From: Polyangiaceae bacterium
Lineage (GTDB): Bacteria; Myxococcota_A; Polyangia; Polyangiales; Polyangiaceae
DNA length: 64,000 nt
Direction of reading: 5' to 3'
Assembly: GCA_023150915.1 (NCBI GenBank)
Contig: JAKLKA010000006.1
Location: forward strand, 1-64,000
Below, piece by piece: positions 15,768 to 24,717 of this stretch (positions are counted from its first letter, which is position 1; the number at the start of each line of letters is the position of its first letter). Both the position numbers and the translations under genes were made by a program. The notes below the pieces were generated by a model, which saw nothing but the letters and a program-made list of their open reading frames with translations, was not told where the DNA came from and ran no database searches.

Positions 15768-18713
15768 GTGCGGCCGTTGCCGCGCGATCGACTCGTCCAG
15801 CGCCTGATCGGAGCCATCGCCGTGCTGGCGTGCCTGGCGCTCTTGGCGCGCGTGGTCGACGTGGGGCTCCGCCCCCATCCGTTCTTGCGGTTCGCGCCGC
15901 CGCCGCCGGCAGAGGTCGACGAGCGAGACGCCGAGATCTCGGTGACCGTCACCGGCCTGGGCGACGCGCCGGTGGCTGGCGCCGAAGCGCGCGTGTACTG
16001 GGAGCGCGACGGTCGCTTCTACTTGGCGGGCACTGGCCGAAGCGACCCGGCCGGTGGGGTGAAGATCGGTGGCCTGCCTCGCGGTGCCGCCTGGGTGTTG
16101 GTCGATGCCGACGGCTTCGCGCGGGCGTCGACGCGCCTGGTGCTCGAGGCCGGGGTGCGCGTCGCCGCGTTGCAGCTCGAGCGCGCCGCTCACCTGAGGG
16201 TGACGGTGAGCGACGAAGAGGGTGCGGCCCTTCCCCGCGCCACGGTGCTGGTCACCTCTGGCGATCCGCTGCCGTTCGGCGCCCTGACCAACGACGCCGG
16301 CGTCGCCAGCTTCGGCCGTTTGCCGCGATCGCCGTGGACGGTGAAGGGCTCGGCGCCGGGCTACGAGTCGGTCACCCAGTCGGGCGTGACCGCGGACGTC
16401 ACGCTCTCGCTCCGGCGGCTTGCCTCGCTCGAGGTGCACGTGCAAAACGCCGATGGGTCCCCGGCGGGTGGCGCCGAGGTCGCCATCACCGGCTCGACCC
16501 TCTGGCCTGCGCGCCGCGCCCAGACCAACGCCAGCGGGGTCACCAAGATCTCGGGCCTCGTGGCCGGGCACTTCGATCTTCGCGCCACCCTGGGCCAGCA
16601 GGTGAGCGAGACCCTGTTCGGCTACGAGCTGGCGCGTGGCGCCCACGCCACGGTGACGCTGAAGCTGGGCCCGGGTCGGATGGTCGCGGTGGTGGTCACC
16701 GACGACGATACGGATCACCCTGCGCCCGTCGGCAACGCCGACGTGGTGCTCTCGGAGGGCGGCCTGAGCTCGTTCCCGATCCAGGGGCGGACGGCCGGCG
16801 ACGGCAGCGTGCTGCTGGGTCCCATCTCGGGCGGCGCCGCCTCGGTCTCGGCCAGCGCCGACGGTTTCGTCACGCGCCCCGCGGTGGCGGTGCCCGAGAA
16901 GCTGGACGGTCCGGTTCAGATCCAGCTGATGCGCGGCGGCACGCTCGAGGGCGAGGTCGTCGACGCGAAGGGGCGGCCGGTCGACGGTGCGTCGGTCGAG
17001 ATCATCGGGATCGATCTGTTCGGGCTTCCGGTCGCCGACTCGCCGTCGAGCATGGCGTTTCGCCGCACGCACTTCGAGTGGGCGCTCGCCGGTCCTCGCC
17101 CGCTCATCCCCGCCGGTGAGCTGGGCGTGATGCCCGGACCCATCCCGCCCATCCCGCGGGGCGCGGGCACGCCCGAGCCGGTGGGCACGCCGCCGGCGGC
17201 CATCGACCCCTGGGTCACGCGGCTGGACGGCAAGTTCGCCGCGCATCCGGTCACGCCCGGTCGGGTCCGCGCGCTGGTGCGCCACCCGGCCTATGTCGAG
17301 GGGATCAGCGATCCGGTCACCATCGCGCCGGGCGGGCGCGCGCAGGTGAAGGTGGTGCTGCTCGCCGGCGGCGCCATCGAAGGGCGAGTGGTCGACGCTG
17401 CGGGTCGCGGGGTCTCGGGCGCGCGGGTCGATCTGACCGCGAGTCGCGGCACGCTCGAGCGCACCACCCTCACCGCCACCGACGGCAGCTTCGCCTTCGC
17501 CGCGGCGCCCGAAGAGGTGATTCTGTCCGTGGCGCGTCCCGACGATCCCTCGAAGCTGGTGGTGCGCAAGGCCATCGAGGTCCCCGAGGGCGGGCGCACC
17601 AACGTGACCCTCGAGCTGCCCGCGCCCCGCGACTCGCTGACCGTCACCGTGGTCGACGATGCCAGCCGGCCGGTGGACGCCGCCCAGGTCGCGGTGCTGT
17701 CCCTCGATCCCGGCTCTCCGCTGCGGCAGACGGCGTTCACTTCTGCCGAGGGCCGCGTGACCATCGCGGATGCGCGCGGTCTCGAGCTGCGGGTGGTGGT
17801 CGAGGCGCCGGGCTTCGGGGTGGCGGTGCGCCAGCTCGAGAAGGCCGGTGAAAAGCTCGAGGTGAAGCTGACCCGCGGGGTGGTGGTCGAGGGACGGGTC
17901 ACCGCGGTGCGCGGCCGCCGCAGCGTCGAGGGCGCCAGCGTCACGCTCGTCTCCGAGGGCAGGCGCTTCGTGGCGCTGACCAACAAAGACGGCGAGTACC
18001 GGGTGAAGGACGTGGCGGTGGCGCCGGTGCACATCGTGGTGTCGCACCCCGACTTTGCCACCGCCGAGGCGAGCGCGACCGTGACCGCGACCGGCCGTGC
18101 CGACCGGGCCTTCGAGCTGCCGACCATCGATCTGAGCGAGGGCGGCAGCGTGGAAGGCGTGGTGCTCGACGCGGTTGGCAAACCGGTGCAAGGCGCGCGG
18201 GTCGCGGCCGGCGTGGTGCCCGCGTACTTGCCCGCCGGCGCGTTGCCTTCGGGCATGGCCCTCTCGGACGCGAAGGGGAAGTTCAAGCTGAACGGCGTCG
18301 CGCCGGGCAAGGTCGACGTCGAGGCATACGCGCCGGACGTGGGGCGCGGCATCACGCCCAACGTGGTGGTGCACTCGGGGCGCGACACCACCGGCGTCAC
18401 GCTGCGCCTCACGCACGCGGCGGGCGACGACGACCCCACCGTGAGCGGAAGCGTGGCCATCACGCTGGGCGAGCGCGGCAGCGGCGACGAGCTGGACGTG
18501 GTGATCGTCCACGTGGCCGACGGCAGCGAGGCCGAGCGCGCCGGCCTGGCCGCAGGCGACGTGATCTTGGCGGTGGACGGCCGCGACGTGATCGACATGC
18601 GCGACGCCCGCGCGAGGCTCAGCGGCCCGATCAAGACCGACGTGGTGGTCGAGCTCGATCGCGGGGGTGGCAGCGTGAAGCTCAGGGTGTCGCGCGAGCC
18701 GGTGCGGCGATGA
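15768..18713 (+). CDS. Large repeated carboxypeptidase-regulatory/PDZ membrane protein
   Basis: 981 residues from GTG 15768. An N-terminal transmembrane anchor (LIGAIAVLACLALLARVV) is followed by about nine beta-sandwich units of the carboxypeptidase regulatory-like type, each with a core such as VEGRVTAVRGRRSVEGASVT or LEGEVVDAKGRPVDGASV. The C-terminus is a PDZ domain (ADGSEAERAGLAAGDVILAV, then IDMRDARARLSG). The protein is probably anchored in the inner membrane with a periplasmic rod. I do not know its partner. It converges on the YceI-like gene with three bases between. Confidence 0.8.
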   Translation: MRPLPRDRLVQRLIGAIAVLACLALLARVVDVGLRPHPFLRFAPPPPAEVDERDAEISVTVTGLGDAPVAGAEARVYWERDGRFYLAGTGRSDPAGGVKIGGLPRGAAWVLVDADGFARASTRLVLEAGVRVAALQLERAAHLRVTVSDEEGAALPRATVLVTSGDPLPFGALTNDAGVASFGRLPRSPWTVKGSAPGYESVTQSGVTADVTLSLRRLASLEVHVQNADGSPAGGAEVAITGSTLWPARRAQTNASGVTKISGLVAGHFDLRATLGQQVSETLFGYELARGAHATVTLKLGPGRMVAVVVTDDDTDHPAPVGNADVVLSEGGLSSFPIQGRTAGDGSVLLGPISGGAASVSASADGFVTRPAVAVPEKLDGPVQIQLMRGGTLEGEVVDAKGRPVDGASVEIIGIDLFGLPVADSPSSMAFRRTHFEWALAGPRPLIPAGELGVMPGPIPPIPRGAGTPEPVGTPPAAIDPWVTRLDGKFAAHPVTPGRVRALVRHPAYVEGISDPVTIAPGGRAQVKVVLLAGGAIEGRVVDAAGRGVSGARVDLTASRGTLERTTLTATDGSFAFAAAPEEVILSVARPDDPSKLVVRKAIEVPEGGRTNVTLELPAPRDSLTVTVVDDASRPVDAAQVAVLSLDPGSPLRQTAFTSAEGRVTIADARGLELRVVVEAPGFGVAVRQLEKAGEKLEVKLTRGVVVEGRVTAVRGRRSVEGASVTLVSEGRRFVALTNKDGEYRVKDVAVAPVHIVVSHPDFATAEASATVTATGRADRAFELPTIDLSEGGSVEGVVLDAVGKPVQGARVAAGVVPAYLPAGALPSGMALSDAKGKFKLNGVAPGKVDVEAYAPDVGRGITPNVVVHSGRDTTGVTLRLTHAAGDDDPTVSGSVAITLGERGSGDELDVVIVHVADGSEAERAGLAAGDVILAVDGRDVIDMRDARARLSGPIKTDVVVELDRGGGSVKLRVSREPVRR

Positions 18714-18716
18714 GCG

Positions 18717-19496
18717 TCACTTCGCCTTGGCGCTGATCACCAGATCGATGGGCGCTTCTTTGGCCACCTTCTGACCCATGTCGGAAAGTGTCTTCTGCGC
18801 CAGCTTGCCGAAAAGCTCCCGCGGGCGCACGTCGTGGGCCTCGAGGTCGACCACCACCGGCGCGGTGGTCTTGATGGTCACGCCCACCGGCTTGTCGCCC
18901 TCGTATTTGAACGTCGCCTCGACCTTGGCCTGCTTCTTCACCTTGCGCTGATGCACGCGCAGTTCGCCCTCTACGGTTGCGGTGATCGTGCGGCTGGCCC
19001 CGGTCAGCTTGCCCAGGTCGGTGGCCGACGTCTCGACGACCCTCTCGATGCGGAACTGGACCCAGCGGTTCAACTCGCGCTGGTCGGCGGGCGCATCGGG
19101 CGAGATCTCGAGCCAGGCCTTCGCGTGCTCGTTCTGCTTGTCGCTCTTCACGCGCTCGCCAAACTCGGACTTGTCGTCTTGCCGCTTTTGCTGGTGCAGC
19201 ACCAGCGTGTCCAGATCGATCTCGATGAGCCCGGTGGTCTTGCTGATGTCGGCCGGGTCGATGTAGAGCTCGCCCTTGGCGCCGTTCTCGGCCTTGCCGT
19301 AGATCTTCTCGACTGGTGCGTTCATCAAGAAGGTGACCGTGCTGCCCGCGGCGTCGATGCCGAATGGCCGCTGCGACTCGCTGCGACGCTCGGCGGGTGC
19401 CAGGGCGGAAGCGCTGGGGGCGAGCGGGGCGGCGGGCTTGTTTTCGCAGCCGCCGAGGGTGGAAGCGAGCAGGGCAAGAAGCAGGAGCGAGCGCAT
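18717..19496 (-). CDS. YceI-like lipoprotein
   Basis: 259 residues from ATG 19496. MRSLLLLALLASTLGGC is a lipobox signal. The mature part contains GSTVTFLMNAPVEKIYGKAE, IEIDLDTLVLHQQK and VEGELRVHQRKVKKQAKVEA, which match the YceI-type lipocalin fold used to bind isoprenoids such as ubiquinone precursors. The GTG start of the SPL-like gene lies 82 bases away, transcribed in the other direction. The role of lipid-anchored YceI proteins is not settled. Confidence 0.75.
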   Translation of the reverse strand: MRSLLLLALLASTLGGCENKPAAPLAPSASALAPAERRSESQRPFGIDAAGSTVTFLMNAPVEKIYGKAENGAKGELYIDPADISKTTGLIEIDLDTLVLHQQKRQDDKSEFGERVKSDKQNEHAKAWLEISPDAPADQRELNRWVQFRIERVVETSATDLGKLTGASRTITATVEGELRVHQRKVKKQAKVEATFKYEGDKPVGVTIKTTAPVVVDLEAHDVRPRELFGKLAQKTLSDMGQKVAKEAPIDLVISAKAK

Positions 19497-19578
19497 GCCG
19501 CAAGTACGTGGGGCGGCGGGCGGAGTTTCGGAAGGCCGCTTTCTGGCCGCTGCCCGTCCGGTGCGGCAAGATCTCAGC

Positions 19579-20784
19579 GTGGAACCCCTGCGCGCTGAAC
19601 GCGTGGTCATCGCCCGGAGCGTGCTCGCCGACCCGCCGAGCCGTGCGCGGCTCGACGCGATGCTGCCCCGGGTGGAATCGGGCCGGATCGAGGTGCTCGA
19701 CGACGACGAGGTCGAGGGCCTGCTGCTCGATCTCGGCCCGCGCGCCGGACGCCCCCGCGGTGGGCTCGACGGCCGGGGTCGGCAGAAAGAGCTGGTGGCC
19801 TTCGCACGCTTCGGCGCCGCCCGCGAGGTGTTCCCGGGCTACTCGTGGCGCGAGGTCCGAAACGGTCGCACCCAGGCCCAGGAGCACGGTGTGCTCTGTC
19901 AGACCGCCATCGAGGTGCAGTCGGTGGTCGGCTGTCCCTTCGACTGCGCGTACTGCCCGTACACGTCGTTCGTGTGCATTCGCCTCGACGTCGAGACCTT
20001 CGTCGATCGCGTGGAAGCGCTGGTGCGCTCGCGCCCCGGCCAGACGCTGTGGAAGTTGAACAACCGCAGCGACACGCTGGCGCTGGAGCCGGAATATGGT
20101 CTAGCGGCTGCGCTGGTGCAGCGCTTTGCGCGCATCGGCGGGCCCACGCTGCTGCTCTATTCGAAGGGCGACAGCGTCGAGCACCTGGTGGATCTCGATC
20201 ACGCGGGTCGCACCGCGGCGTCGTTCACCATCACGCCCGAGCCCATCGCCGACCTGCTGGAGCAGGGCGCGCCCTCGCCCGCGTCGCGCATCGATGCCCT
20301 GGGCGCGCTGCACCGCGCCGGTTACGCCACCCGCGTGCGCTTCTCGCCCATCGTGCCCATCGCGGGTTATCGCGACGCATACGCCGAGCTTGCGCGGCGT
20401 ATCGCCCGCGCCGGCAGCCCGGAGCTCTTCACCTTCTGGACGCTGAGCATGATCGAGCTCGCGGAGCTGCCGCGCATCATGCCGCTGGGCCTGCTCGACA
20501 GCCGCGCGCTGGCAGAGGCACGCGCGGCAGAAGACCAGCTGGCTGGCGACAAGGGCGCGCCCTTTCCCGAGCCCACGCGCGCGCGGATCTACGGCGAGGT
20601 CAGCGAGATCGTGCGAACGCACCTGCCGCGCAGCCGAGTCTCGCTCTGCCTCGAGTCTCCCGACGTGTGGGACGCGCTCGGCGCCGCCCTGCCGGCGCGC
20701 GAAGCCGGCGGCTTCGTCTGCAACTGCGGGCCGCGGGCCACGCCCCAGCTCATCCGGCTGGGCGGTCGCGCGGGTTGGCGGTGA
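19579..20784 (+). CDS. Radical SAM enzyme, spore photoproduct lyase-like
   Basis: 401 residues from GTG 19579. The iron-sulfur motif CPFDCAYC (C-x3-C-x2-C) lies near residue 120, followed by IRLDVETFVDRVEALV. The central part SFTITPEPIADLLEQGAP with RIDALGALHRAGY and RFSPIVPIAGYRDAY closely follows the order seen in spore photoproduct lyase. The C-terminus CNCGP recalls the SPL end. SPL repairs thymine dimers in Bacillus spores; SPL-like enzymes in myxobacteria may act in spore or UV repair but this is not shown here. The long upstream open frame is ignored because it is poorly coding. Confidence 0.75.
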   Translation: MEPLRAERVVIARSVLADPPSRARLDAMLPRVESGRIEVLDDDEVEGLLLDLGPRAGRPRGGLDGRGRQKELVAFARFGAAREVFPGYSWREVRNGRTQAQEHGVLCQTAIEVQSVVGCPFDCAYCPYTSFVCIRLDVETFVDRVEALVRSRPGQTLWKLNNRSDTLALEPEYGLAAALVQRFARIGGPTLLLYSKGDSVEHLVDLDHAGRTAASFTITPEPIADLLEQGAPSPASRIDALGALHRAGYATRVRFSPIVPIAGYRDAYAELARRIARAGSPELFTFWTLSMIELAELPRIMPLGLLDSRALAEARAAEDQLAGDKGAPFPEPTRARIYGEVSEIVRTHLPRSRVSLCLESPDVWDALGAALPAREAGGFVCNCGPRATPQLIRLGGRAGWR

Positions 20785-20808
20785 TTTCAGCCGACCAGGC
20801 GCCGGCGC

Positions 20809-22599
20809 TCAGTCTCTGCCCCTTGCGCTGAGGCGCGTGTTGGAATCGAACCACTCGAGGAGCTTCGGGGCGTCGTGAATCGCCCGGGCTTCCGCCATGA
20901 GCAGTCGGGATGCTCGACGGCCATCCCGGTGCACTGTGACCGTGAGGTACAGCGCTGCGAGCGCACGGTGATCGGAGCCTGTCGCGTGTCGTCTCCAGCG
21001 GCGCAAGACGGGCCGTGCTTCGTCGATGCGTCCGAGCTCGACGCCGATCGCCGCGTGAGTCACCCCGATCGCCGACCGAGCCGACCAGCGAGCGTCCGCG
21101 CTGGCCACGCGCCGGAGCCAGCCGTCCGCGCTGTCGAACAGAGCCGTGGAGCGCTCTACGAGCGCTGTGTAGGCCAGGCGTTCGATCGCCAGTGCGACCG
21201 CGGTCTCCGGTGCGCGCCAATCCAGGAGCCGCTCGGCGTCGGCGCGGACCACGTCGAGCTCGCCCAGCCGAGTCGAGACGCGCGCATGCTGCGCGAGCGC
21301 GAAGAACGCCAGAGAAGGGACTGGTGCGTCGCGCTCGAGCTCCCCCCACAGATCGCGGGTTTCGCGGAGCTTCTCGAGCTTCTCGAGCGTCATGGCTACG
21401 ACCAACTTCGTCCCGTAGTCCTCGGAGCGACCCGGAACACGAAGGCGATTCAATGCCTCCGCCGCGTCCAAACCCTCCACGTCGAGATACGCTCGTTGCG
21501 CGTGGGTGGCTGCCCACTGGAACTCTCGGGCGCTCTCCGGGAAGCGAAGCGCATTCCACATCGAAAATCCATCGGTGTGTTGAGCGCCCACACGGGAAGG
21601 CACCACGTTCGCGACGAACGACGCCGCTTGCAGCAACGTGCACGCGGCCCACGCAGCGTTCACGACCGGGCTCTTCGCTGTGTTCCACAGCGCCAACAGG
21701 ATCAGCAGCCCCGCCAGCTCAGCCGCCGGCCCGGCTGCTGCTAGCAGCATCTTGTGCAGACGCCACCTTGGAGTCCGTCGGACCAGGGGCGTCACCCCGC
21801 CGCGCGTGGGCCACGCCTGCCAGCGCAGCTTCGTCGCGCCGACGCGAAGGTCGAGCAGGCTGGGGCCGGTACCCACCGAGATGAGCAACACATCCATGCC
21901 CAACGCTTTGGCCACGAGCGCATGAGCGAGCTCGTGCTTCCAGATGCAGACGTGCATGAAGAGCACGAGCACGGCGCCGACCACGCCGACCTGCAGCGGT
22001 CCCAAGCCGGTCAGCTGCCACGCGAGGAGCCCATAAATACCGAGCGAGGCCAGCAGCGTCCCAGCGCGGGCTGGCCGTTCGTGGGCAAAGAACCCAGCGA
22101 CGGCCAGGTACTGAAGCCGCTCGACATACTCTTCCAGGCTCTCTGTCGGGGCGGCGCGAAAGCGGTGCGCGATGGTCAGGCTCACCAAGCTCAGGCCCAT
22201 CAACCCGACCCCGGCGGCCCACACGGCACCCGGTATCGCCGGCGCAACGCCCGGAAGCGATGCCATGACCGTCATCATCGCGACGCTGAGGAGCCCGGGC
22301 ACGCCAACGATCGTGGACATCACGCCGGCAATGGCCCCAATGCGGCTCCTACGGTCTGCGTGACTTGCGCCGCGCCAAGCGCCGAGCAGACAGAGCGCGA
22401 TACCAAGGACCGCGGCCGCGCAAAGCCAAGCGATCAGCGGGTCGGTCCCTCGCGGGCGCCCGACAGCCACGAAGAAGGTCGCAGGAATCGAGGCCCCGCC
22501 GATCAGCATTCCGCCCAGCGCGACCAGCATGAAGCCGCGCCGCGCAGGGCGATCCACGTCGTCACGCTGAGGACCCGCCACCGCCTCGATCCAATACAT
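20809..22599 (-). CDS. Site-2-type zinc metalloprotease (M50-like) with helical C-terminus
   Basis: 596 residues from ATG 22599. Transmembrane segments lie near residues 23-50, 66-90 and 110-150, and HELAHALVAKALG near 238 is the zinc HExxH motif. HTDGFSMW near 348, in the position of the second zinc site, may supply the third ligand. The C-terminal 220 residues are soluble helices with TPR-like character (MTLEKLEKLRETRDLWGE). M50 proteases cut within membranes and often release sigma or anti-sigma factors. No such partner is next to it. Confidence 0.8.
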   Translation of the reverse strand: MYWIEAVAGPQRDDVDRPARRGFMLVALGGMLIGGASIPATFFVAVGRPRGTDPLIAWLCAAAVLGIALCLLGAWRGASHADRRSRIGAIAGVMSTIVGVPGLLSVAMMTVMASLPGVAPAIPGAVWAAGVGLMGLSLVSLTIAHRFRAAPTESLEEYVERLQYLAVAGFFAHERPARAGTLLASLGIYGLLAWQLTGLGPLQVGVVGAVLVLFMHVCIWKHELAHALVAKALGMDVLLISVGTGPSLLDLRVGATKLRWQAWPTRGGVTPLVRRTPRWRLHKMLLAAAGPAAELAGLLILLALWNTAKSPVVNAAWAACTLLQAASFVANVVPSRVGAQHTDGFSMWNALRFPESAREFQWAATHAQRAYLDVEGLDAAEALNRLRVPGRSEDYGTKLVVAMTLEKLEKLRETRDLWGELERDAPVPSLAFFALAQHARVSTRLGELDVVRADAERLLDWRAPETAVALAIERLAYTALVERSTALFDSADGWLRRVASADARWSARSAIGVTHAAIGVELGRIDEARPVLRRWRRHATGSDHRALAALYLTVTVHRDGRRASRLLMAEARAIHDAPKLLEWFDSNTRLSARGRD

Positions 22600-22655
22600 G
22601 GCCGCGGCGGCGTTGGCGAGGCGCCCCTGGACGGCCAGACCGGGGCGGCGCTTGC

Positions 22656-22716
22656 GCGTCGACCGGCTTCGCGGAGGGCGCGTAGCGCACGAGGGCCGCG
22701 TTGATCGCGGCTTCCC
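22656..22716 (-). pseudogene. Glutathione S-transferase fragment
   Basis: About 60 bases on the minus strand encode INAALVRYAPSAKPVDA, close to INEALVRYERSAKVVDAHL inside the intact GST at 23976-24590. The nucleotide match around the shared GTAGCGCACGAG is about 80 percent by eye. There is no start and the frame runs into unrelated sequence, so I read it as the remains of a duplicated GST. Confidence 0.45.
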
Positions 22717-22722
22717 CCCGGA

Positions 22723-23910
22723 TCAGCGCTGTCGCCGACGCTCGCCGGGCAGATGATCGCCGATGCCCACGGCCCTCAGGGTAGCTCCGAGCTCGCGGAT
22801 GCCGACGGCGTCGATCTTCTCGTCGAGCGGGTAGCGAGCGCTGCCTGGGTGCACCACCCACAGGTGGGCGAGGTCCAGGTCCGCCAGGGCCACCCGCATC
22901 GACTTGGTGACCGCGGGAGCGTCCGAGTACTTGACCTCGATGCCCCAGCGACGGCCGCCTGCCAGGACCAGCAGGTCGAGCTCCGCGCCGGCTTGAGTCG
23001 CCCAGAAGTACACGTTGCGTTCGCCCGCGGCGCGGATCACTTCTTCGACCACGAAGCCCTCCCACGACGCGCCCAAACGAGGGCTTCCCTCCAGAGCCGA
23101 GAACGTCCCGAGCCCGAGCAGCGCGTGCAGGAGCCCAGAGTCTCGTATGTAGACCTTGGGGGACTTCACCTGTCGCTTCCCGAGGTTCTCGAACCACGGC
23201 TGCAGCTGCCGGACGACCAGCGCTCCCGTGAGCACGTCCAAGTGGCGCTTCACCGTGGTGTGCGCCTCGCCGAGCGATCGACCCACCTCCGAGGCGTTCC
23301 ATTGCTGGCCATGATAGTGCGCGACCATCGACCACAAGCGGCGCAATGCCTGCGGCGACAGCAGGACACCGAAGCGTCGCAGGTCGCGCTCCAAGAAGGT
23401 GGTCACGAAGTCCTCGCGCCAGCGAAAGCTGTCGGCCTCGCTGCGCGCCAGATACGACCGCGGAAGCCCGCCGCGCAGCCACAAGCGACGCAGCGAAGCG
23501 GCCCCGACCTCGGACAGGTCGAACCCCGCCATCGGGACGAAGGCCACGCGGCCGGCGAGTGACTCGGAGGCGCCTCGCACGAGATCCGGCGAAGCGCTGC
23601 CGGTGAGCAGGAAGCGAGCGGGCGCGGGACGGCGATCGACCAGGACGCGGATCACCGGCATCAGCTCGGGTGCGAGCTGCGCCTCGTCGATCACGACCAA
23701 GCCGCGCAGCGTCTCGAGCGCCGTCATCGGGCTCTCGAGCCGCCGGCGCGAGACCGGATCCTCGAGGTCGAAGAGCTCTGCGCGGCGGCCCCGTGCGACC
23801 GCCCGCGCCAGCGTCGTTTTCCCGCACTGCCGCGGACCCAAGAGCGAGACGACCGGGCTTTGCCGCAGCAGGTGCTCCACCCGCGCGCGCAACTCGGGGC
23901 GCTCGACCAT
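22723..23910 (-). CDS. AAA+ ATPase with DUF4143 domain
   Basis: 395 residues. Walker A GPRQCGKTT near residue 25 and Walker B VVIDEAQ near residue 71, then a sensor-like FLLTGSAS. In the second half KVYIRDSGLLHALLGL and WEGFVVEEVIR with a later GIEVKYSD are the PD-(D/E)xK-like DUF4143 elements. This architecture is common in bacteria, often horizontally moved and of uncertain role (regulatory or defence-linked). The start codon ATG 23910 lies just after a short AT-rich stretch. It sits between the GST fragment and the intact GST. Confidence 0.9.
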   Translation of the reverse strand: MVERPELRARVEHLLRQSPVVSLLGPRQCGKTTLARAVARGRRAELFDLEDPVSRRRLESPMTALETLRGLVVIDEAQLAPELMPVIRVLVDRRPAPARFLLTGSASPDLVRGASESLAGRVAFVPMAGFDLSEVGAASLRRLWLRGGLPRSYLARSEADSFRWREDFVTTFLERDLRRFGVLLSPQALRRLWSMVAHYHGQQWNASEVGRSLGEAHTTVKRHLDVLTGALVVRQLQPWFENLGKRQVKSPKVYIRDSGLLHALLGLGTFSALEGSPRLGASWEGFVVEEVIRAAGERNVYFWATQAGAELDLLVLAGGRRWGIEVKYSDAPAVTKSMRVALADLDLAHLWVVHPGSARYPLDEKIDAVGIRELGATLRAVGIGDHLPGERRRQR

Positions 23911-23975
23911 CCTTGCATTATGAGCAACAGGTGCTCAAAATGCAAGGAGCGCACCCCGCCGCGCGGGCGGGAGGC

Positions 23976-24590
23976 TCACCCGCCCGGCTTCGGCTCGGTG
24001 GCCTTCCACGCCGGTAGCTCGCGCACGCGACCGAACCACGCCTTCAAGTGCGCGTAGGGATCGAGCGGGGCGCCGCTTGGCCCGGCGTAGGTGAGCGAAG
24101 CGGCCACGCTCAGGTCGGCGATGGTCATGCTCCGGTCGACCAGCCACTCGCTCTTGCCCAGGTGTGCGTCGACGACCTTGGCCGATCGCTCGTAGCGCAC
24201 GAGAGCCTCGTTGATCGCCGACTCCGACGGTTCGCCCATGCCCATCATCGGCTTGAGCAGCTTCTCGAAGGCCAGCGTGCTGAGCGGCGACGAGAAGTGC
24301 TCGGCGTCCCAGAACTGCCAGCGGGCCACGTCGGCGCGCGCGCGCTCGCTGGTGGGCAGGAGCCCCGGCTTCTGGCTGGCCAGATATTGCATGATGGCGC
24401 GCGATTCGGTCAGCACGAAGTCGCCGTCGACCAGCACCGGGATGCGGCCGGCGGGGTTGATCTTCAGGAACTCGGGACCGCGTAGCTCGCGGAAGTCGAC
24501 CGCCACCGTCTCGAGGGCGATGCCCAGGTGCTGCGCGACGAGCGCGGGCCGGCGGGCGTTGGGCGAGAGCGGGTTGTGATAGAGCTTCAT
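23976..24590 (-). CDS. Glutathione S-transferase family protein
   Basis: 204 residues. MKLYHNPLSPNARRPALVAQ is the thioredoxin-like N-terminus with the Ser of LSPN as the likely catalytic residue, and INPAGRIPVLVDGDFVLTES is the glutathione-binding loop (cis-Pro). The helical C-terminal domain ends with SMTIADLSVAASLTYAG. Probably a detoxification enzyme or redox partner. A fragment of a second copy lies at 22656. Confidence 0.9.
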   Translation of the reverse strand: MKLYHNPLSPNARRPALVAQHLGIALETVAVDFRELRGPEFLKINPAGRIPVLVDGDFVLTESRAIMQYLASQKPGLLPTSERARADVARWQFWDAEHFSSPLSTLAFEKLLKPMMGMGEPSESAINEALVRYERSAKVVDAHLGKSEWLVDRSMTIADLSVAASLTYAGPSGAPLDPYAHLKAWFGRVRELPAWKATEPKPGG

Positions 24591-24717
24591 GCTTCCTCCT
24601 CCTCTTTTCGAGAGGCCAAGAGGTGGTGTCGCGGGCTCTCCGCCGCCAGGCCCCAGCGTCCGGCAAAAGCGCGCGAGCGTCTTGGACCGGTGCGAGGCCG
24701 CGGTGCGAGCCCCCCGC

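Noticed and set aside
15675-18512. 945-residue minus-strand open frame opposite the PDZ protein
   Set aside because: Made of His/Arg/Ala-rich noise. The plus frame has repeated beta-sandwich units and a PDZ domain.
20830-20860. tRNA T-arm-like sequence TGGTTCGATTCCA on the minus strand
   Set aside because: It encodes the end of the M50-type protein and has no acceptor or anticodon arms around it.
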